The notes under the pieces: generated by a model
Database searches by the model: none
The model's input: only the letters and a program-made list of their open reading frames with translations
Told to the model about the DNA's origin: nothing
Translations under genes and position numbers: made by a program
Assembly (NCBI GenBank): GCA_015075365.1
Contig: JABTUN010000003.1
Coordinates: 372,001 to 436,000, forward strand
Reading direction: 5' to 3'
Length of the DNA: 64,000 nt
Source of the DNA: Verrucomicrobiaceae bacterium
GTDB lineage: Bacteria; Verrucomicrobiota; Verrucomicrobiia; Verrucomicrobiales; Verrucomicrobiaceae
Shown here: positions 59,918 to 64,000 of the stretch, piece by piece
How the letters are laid out: every line of letters starts with the position of its first letter
Numbering within the stretch: the first letter of the stretch is position 1

Positions 59918-60247
59918 TCAGCCTGCGGTCTTCGGTTCTGGCGTGCCACGTTTGGCAAAATCGAGCTCGATCTGGCCGTAGCGCTGCTCCCAGGCTTGCA
60001 CGGCCTTTGCCACGTTCAGCAGCAGGCGCTTGGCACCATCGTAAGTCGTCACCACACGGCTTACAACCTTGGTCTCCTCCTCGATCAACTGCCCGTAGGC
60101 ATTGAGATTGAGAGCGAAGTCAATCACCAGCTCGTTGGGGGTCGGAATCACGCGGGCCACATTGGAAAACACCGCCGGTGGAGGCGGACCCTCTGGAATT
60201 TTGACTGCGGATGCCTCATTGCCCATGACTCGGATATTGTCTGCCAT
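59918..60247 (-). CDS. DUF3467 family protein
   Basis: A 109-residue protein with the DUF3467 pattern: FSNVARVIPTPNELVIDFALNLN, then RVVTTYDGAKRLLLNVAKAVQAWEQRYG. The family is of unknown function. It is the last gene of the minus-strand operon that encodes the M50-HlyD fusion (54-bp gap) and ends 18 bp from the convergent HlyD gene. Its presence here suggests a helper role, for instance with substrate or regulator binding. Confidence 0.85.
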   Translation of the reverse strand: MADNIRVMGNEASAVKIPEGPPPPAVFSNVARVIPTPNELVIDFALNLNAYGQLIEEETKVVSRVVTTYDGAKRLLLNVAKAVQAWEQRYGQIELDFAKRGTPEPKTAG

Positions 60248-60301
60248 GAGCGGCTTATCCAGCCGGAGCCCACCCGCGTCAAGGCGGAGTTTTCGCCGGA
60301 A

Positions 60302-62449
60302 TCAAAGGCGGTAGGACGGATCCATGAACTCCAGCCAGCGCTGCCACAGCCAGGTTCCCAGCGGGCGCGTGCCCCGGTCAAAGCGCACGCTGCCGGTCAT
60401 GCCGGGTTTGATCCAGGGGAAAATCGGCCCCGGCAGGGGCACGCGCACGCCAAAATAGGTCTCCACCGGCACCATGTGCCCGCCCGCGTCCGTGATGACC
60501 GCCAGCTCTTTCTCCAAGGCGGCGGCAATGGAGGCCGGCAGTTCCCGGAAGGGCTCGGTTTGCCCCTCCTCACGCACCGACGATGTCCAAACCTTTTCCG
60601 GACTGCCGCGGACACGCACGAGCGCCGTGGTTTCCAGCGGCATCTGGTCCACCGAACTCTCCTCGACCGGAACATGCGCCTCCAGCCGGTCCGCTGAGAC
60701 AAGTTCACAAACGATTTCACCGGGGCGGAAGCCCCGTCCTGTCTGCAAGGTCAGGTCCTGGGTGACGACAAGCCCGTCCATCGGGCTGCGGACCACGGTC
60801 TTTTCAAGATGGGAGCGGGCGGCCTTCAACGCGGCCTGGGCAGCCTCAAACTCCGCCCGTGCCTCAGCCAGCAAGCCGGGGGCCTCCGCTCCAAGCAGTC
60901 GTTCCAGGACGAGTCTGGCCGCCTCAACCCGGCTCTCGGCTGCGAGCACCGCGGGCTGCAAAGACGGGTTTTGCAGGAGCATGAGCACCTGCCCCTTTTT
61001 CACGAGTTGACCCGTGTGCGTCTGGAGCTTGGAGAGCGTTCCCGCCACCTCGGCGCGGATGACGGACGTCTGCACCGGCAAAATCACCGCCTGGCGCACG
61101 GGCTTGACAGGAACAGGCATCCACAGAATGAGCGCGGCCAGCACGCCACCTATGGCCAGCCGTCGTGCCCGGTGTTTGCTCCAAAAGCCTCCGGGCAGGC
61201 TGCCCAGCCATCGGCCGCGTTCCCGCACATAATGCAGCACCGGCATGCCCACCATGCCGATCACCAGCAGCACACCGAGCAGGTCTCCGGCCCACTTCAG
61301 CTCCGCCTCCGCGGCAAACCAGCGAAGGAGGGCGACGATGCCGGCGACGATGAGCAGCAGATAGGCCATGGATGCCAGCCCAAACGCGGCCAGCCAGGAG
61401 GCGGTGCCTTTGCGATCATCCACATGCAGGGGGGAACTGCCGAAAAAAACGCGGTCAAGCACCGACATGGCGGCATGCATCGACCTGGCACGCAGGTTGG
61501 CAATGCCCGTCCAGTCACTGAGGATGTAGTAGCCGTCGAATTTCATCAAAGGGTTGGCGTTGAACAGCACCGTCCACACACTGGTGATCGTCATCAGGCT
61601 GAACAGCACCTCCTGCGCCGGGCCGGGCCGCGACGCGGCCCATGCGATGGCTGCCGCGGCGGCGATGACCAGTTCCACGGCGATGCCCGCGGCGGCAACA
61701 AGGATCCGCTGGTGCTTGCGCGGGAAAAGGTAGCTGTCGGTCACATTCACATAAAAGAAGGGGGAAAACACGATGACCAGCAGGCCCAGTTCCCGCACTT
61801 CACCACCATAGTGCTTGCAGGTGAGCCCATGTCCGAGTTCGTGCAGCACTTTGACAAGCACCAGCAGCACCCAGGCGGCCAGCAGATTGGGCAGGTTGAA
61901 CGAACGTTCGAATGCCTTGGGCAGTTCGTCCACGCGTGTGAGCACGACCGCCAGGCCCGTCAGGCACAGCAGGCCGTACACACGAAACGCCGTGCGGCTC
62001 CAGCACCAGCGCAGTTTCTTCTCAAGACCGGTGAGGAAACTGTCCGGGTCCATCAGTGGAACGCGCGCAAACATGACCCGGGCCAGCCCTGCCCACCATC
62101 CACTCCGTCCCTGGCGTGCAAGGCGTGCGTTTTGCCGCGCCTTCTGGAACGCGGCGGATGCCACGAGCAGTCCCCGGTCGAACAAGGCCCGGGCCACAGC
62201 CTCCACATGCGCCGCGTCCGCCCGTATGCCGTGGTCGGAGGCCGCTGCCGCCACCTGGGCGCAATCATGCCTCCCATCCAGCAGGCGCGCAATCTGATGA
62301 TCCTCCGAGGAAAGTTTGAAGTAGCTGCGCGCGAGAGGGTCTTTGACGATGACCGTCTGTCGTCCCTCACGCTGCTGCACGGACACGATGAGGTCCGGAC
62401 GCAAGGGTGGCGGTGTCCAGGAGGCGGCAGATGACTGCGCAGTGCTCAT
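60302..62449 (-). CDS. PqqD-like/M50 peptidase/HlyD fusion protein
   Basis: A 715-residue membrane protein with three parts. Residues 15-95 (VIVKDPLARSYFKLSSEDHQIARLLDG) have a PqqD-like winged-helix pattern. Residues 150-445 are membrane-spanning with the M50 zinc motifs HELGHG (203-208) and NPLMKFDG (299-306). From about 452 the protein is HlyD-like (RAEVAGTLSKLQTHTGQLVKKGQVLMLL, later VVRSPMDGLVVTQD). It could use its protease-like core as the membrane part of an exporter that lacks a pump. It overlaps the upstream HlyD gene by 4 bp. Confidence 0.87.
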   Translation of the reverse strand: MSTAQSSAASWTPPPLRPDLIVSVQQREGRQTVIVKDPLARSYFKLSSEDHQIARLLDGRHDCAQVAAAASDHGIRADAAHVEAVARALFDRGLLVASAAFQKARQNARLARQGRSGWWAGLARVMFARVPLMDPDSFLTGLEKKLRWCWSRTAFRVYGLLCLTGLAVVLTRVDELPKAFERSFNLPNLLAAWVLLVLVKVLHELGHGLTCKHYGGEVRELGLLVIVFSPFFYVNVTDSYLFPRKHQRILVAAAGIAVELVIAAAAAIAWAASRPGPAQEVLFSLMTITSVWTVLFNANPLMKFDGYYILSDWTGIANLRARSMHAAMSVLDRVFFGSSPLHVDDRKGTASWLAAFGLASMAYLLLIVAGIVALLRWFAAEAELKWAGDLLGVLLVIGMVGMPVLHYVRERGRWLGSLPGGFWSKHRARRLAIGGVLAALILWMPVPVKPVRQAVILPVQTSVIRAEVAGTLSKLQTHTGQLVKKGQVLMLLQNPSLQPAVLAAESRVEAARLVLERLLGAEAPGLLAEARAEFEAAQAALKAARSHLEKTVVRSPMDGLVVTQDLTLQTGRGFRPGEIVCELVSADRLEAHVPVEESSVDQMPLETTALVRVRGSPEKVWTSSVREEGQTEPFRELPASIAAALEKELAVITDAGGHMVPVETYFGVRVPLPGPIFPWIKPGMTGSVRFDRGTRPLGTWLWQRWLEFMDPSYRL

Positions 62450-63219
62450 GGCGCGGGTGTGACAAGGCCGCCCTCGATCCGCATGCCTGCCCTGAGCTCG
62501 TTTTTCGGATTCGGCACCTCCACGCGCACCCGCACCAGCGCGCTTTCCGCGTCCAGCACGGGATCCACCAGGGCAATCTTCCCGGTGAAGGTCCTGCCTG
62601 CCGATGTTCCACCCCTCAGACGCATCCGGTAGTCATCGCCGGGGTGAAGCGCGGCCGCCTCGTCAGGCTTCATGTAAAACTGGGCATACACCCGGTCCAT
62701 GTTCACCACCCGGGCGACGACCTCGTTGAGCAGGACTGATTCACCCTGTTCTTTATGTACACGCACCACGATCCCGTCAAAGGGGCTGGGCACGGCACGC
62801 TGCTGCTGCCTGGCCCGCGCGGTTTCCAACGCGTTGACGGCCAGATCAAAGGCGATGCGTTTCGCGAGGGCCTCCGCGCGCGTGCCGATGTCCTCGGCGA
62901 TGAGCTTGGCGGCGGCCTCGTGTTCAAACCGGGCCTGTTCGAGCACGGCCTCCGCCTTGCCCACCTCCAGCGTTTCCAACTGATCGTCCAGTCGCACGAG
63001 TATCTGCCCGGCCCGGACTTTTTCCCCTTCGCGCACTTTCACCTCCGCCACGATGCCATGCACGGCAAAGCTCAGGTCGGCGTCCTGCACGGGCAGAATG
63101 ATCCCGGTCAGCGGATCTGCGGCTGCTCCGGTCAAGAGGAGCACAAACCAGACAAAAAGCGCCGTCGCGGGCGCGCACATGGGACAAGACGCTTTCAGAG
63201 GCAGTGTGGCTCCTGACAT
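62446..63219 (-). CDS. HlyD-type periplasmic adaptor protein
   Basis: A 257-residue exported adaptor. Residues 1-40 form a signal or membrane anchor (CAPATALFVWFVLLLTGAAA). The lipoyl-like domain includes DLSFAVHGIVAEVKVREGEKVRAGQILVRLDDQLE, followed by a helical hairpin and the second half RAVPSPFDGIVVRVHKEQGESVLLNEVVARVVN. It is the first gene of the minus-strand operon and should link inner membrane and TolC. Start at 63219 or 63180. Confidence 0.88.
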   Translation of the reverse strand: MSGATLPLKASCPMCAPATALFVWFVLLLTGAAADPLTGIILPVQDADLSFAVHGIVAEVKVREGEKVRAGQILVRLDDQLETLEVGKAEAVLEQARFEHEAAAKLIAEDIGTRAEALAKRIAFDLAVNALETARARQQQRAVPSPFDGIVVRVHKEQGESVLLNEVVARVVNMDRVYAQFYMKPDEAAALHPGDDYRMRLRGGTSAGRTFTGKIALVDPVLDAESALVRVRVEVPNPKNELRAGMRIEGGLVTPAP

Positions 63220-63367
63220 ACGGTCAGGCTTGCACCATCCCGCATGCAGACGCAAGCGGCAGATGCCGGTCACGCGGCCAGGTTCGTGAGACCAGGGCAA
63301 AGAGAGTGTGCCAGAATGAACTAGTTCTGGCGTTGCCCGGCAGATGTGATTTGATGCGGTTCCTCGC

Positions 63368-64000
63368 ATGGAGTTCCGGCTCGCCGTCTTCTTTCTCTTT
63401 CTCTATTACATCCGTCCGCAGGACTGGATCGGCGGCATGGCAGGCTTCAACATCATCCGGCCTCTGATCGTCATCTGGGCCTGGGCCTTGTTTTCCTCCC
63501 GTTCGCGGTCACCGGTTCCCGGCATTTTGAGAACACCGCATGACTGGTGCATGCTGCTCTATTTCGGCTGGGTGCTGTGGATGGGCGCGGGGGCGCAGTC
63601 GGCTTTTAGCGGCTTTCTGCCGCTGGTGATCTTTTACGCGTTCACCCTGCATTCACTTGGGACATGGGAGCGCATCAAGGGTTTTCTAAAAGCATGGAAT
63701 TTCATGCTTCTTGGGGTGGCGGTGATCGCCCTGGCAAGCCTGATGAAAGTGGATTTGACCGGGGCGGTTGATCTGACCATGAAGGCCGAGGGCAGGCTCT
63801 GCATCGGCACCTGGATGCATAACAATCCGAATGCCCTTGGTCACTCCATGGCTGTGGTGATGCCGCTGAGCTACATGCTTCATTTCTGGCGTGGCAACGT
63901 GTTGGGGAGGTTTGTTATTTTCCCTGCCCAAAGCACCCTTGCTTTATGGTGCATCTATGAGACCCAATCGAAGGGTGCCTTTCTGGTGACCGGTCTGCTG
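63368..64000 (+). CDS. O-antigen ligase/polymerase family protein (partial, 3' end missing)
   Basis: The gene runs off the window; 211 codons are present. The start is ATG 63368 (MEFRLAVFFLFLYYIRPQDW). Four or more hydrophobic segments are followed by GTWMHNNPNALGHSMAVVMPL and a closing ETQSKGAFLVTGLL, the pattern of Wzy_C/O-antigen ligase proteins. It probably polymerises or attaches the polysaccharide made by the upstream locus. It is divergent from the HlyD gene across 148 bp. Confidence 0.82.
   Translation, partial: MEFRLAVFFLFLYYIRPQDWIGGMAGFNIIRPLIVIWAWALFSSRSRSPVPGILRTPHDWCMLLYFGWVLWMGAGAQSAFSGFLPLVIFYAFTLHSLGTWERIKGFLKAWNFMLLGVAVIALASLMKVDLTGAVDLTMKAEGRLCIGTWMHNNPNALGHSMAVVMPLSYMLHFWRGNVLGRFVIFPAQSTLALWCIYETQSKGAFLVTGLL

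Noticed and set aside
60809..62434. A 541-codon plus-strand frame opposite the M50-HlyD fusion
   Set aside because: It is His/Gln/Arg-rich, with no domain pattern, and mirrors the real gene.

Overview
The window looks like a chromosomal segment of a Verrucomicrobiota member, most likely Verrucomicrobiales (a Prosthecobacter/Verrucomicrobium-like organism). This is inferred from gene content: tandem DUF1080 proteins, a sulfatase with EF-hands, a WD40 Ser/Thr kinase near an ECF-like sigma factor, secreted proteins with verrucomicrobial C-terminal domains, and an M50 peptidase-HlyD fusion. DNA is GC-rich, Shine-Dalgarno signals are weak, and GTG/TTG starts occur. No 16S or marker gene is present, so the assignment is moderate.

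Layout. (1) 38-8283: an L,D-transpeptidase lipoprotein, then a minus-strand cluster read as sulfatase, ECF sigma factor, four small exported proteins and a large WD40 Ser/Thr kinase. (2) 8306-12488: a nested palindrome, a divergent ArsR/CobW pair with a candidate operator, a TlpA-like thioredoxin divergent from a double-DUF1080 protein, and a good terminator. (3) 12510-18007: a secreted triple-repeat protein, then a three-gene module of a very long Pro/Ala-rich protein with a C-terminal roadblock-like domain, an MglA-type GTPase and a small roadblock protein. (4) 18335-18409: tRNA-Glu(UUC). (5) 18447-50480: a large surface-polysaccharide locus with many glycosyltransferases and methyltransferases, GDP-fucose synthase, a GDP-mannose/UDP-glucose dehydrogenase, GT39 and VanZ-like membrane proteins and acyltransferase 3. 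It also holds a GbsR-like regulator with a palindromic site touching its start codon, and a tightly overlapping CDP-hexose operon from RfbF to a DegT aminotransferase. A Wzx-type flippase and an AlgI/SGNH O-acetylation pair follow. (6) 50597-52782: a secreted Ig-like protein, then about 540 bp of non-coding DNA with a small inverted-repeat element and a terminator. (7) 52783-63219: a giant repetitive surface protein without a Sec signal, next to an unusual export gene set: TolC, a HlyD protein with a large N-terminal region, and a minus-strand operon of HlyD, a PqqD-like/M50/HlyD fusion and a DUF3467 protein. (8) 63368 to the end: a truncated O-antigen ligase/polymerase.

Working together: regions 5 and 8 would build, modify, flip and polymerise a 6-deoxysugar-containing exopolysaccharide or O-antigen. 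Region 7 looks like a dedicated surface or secretion machine with no ATPase or RND pump in the window; the neighbouring repetitive protein is its natural candidate substrate. Region 7 is my main candidate for an undescribed system; the MglA/roadblock module and the CDP-sugar branch are second.
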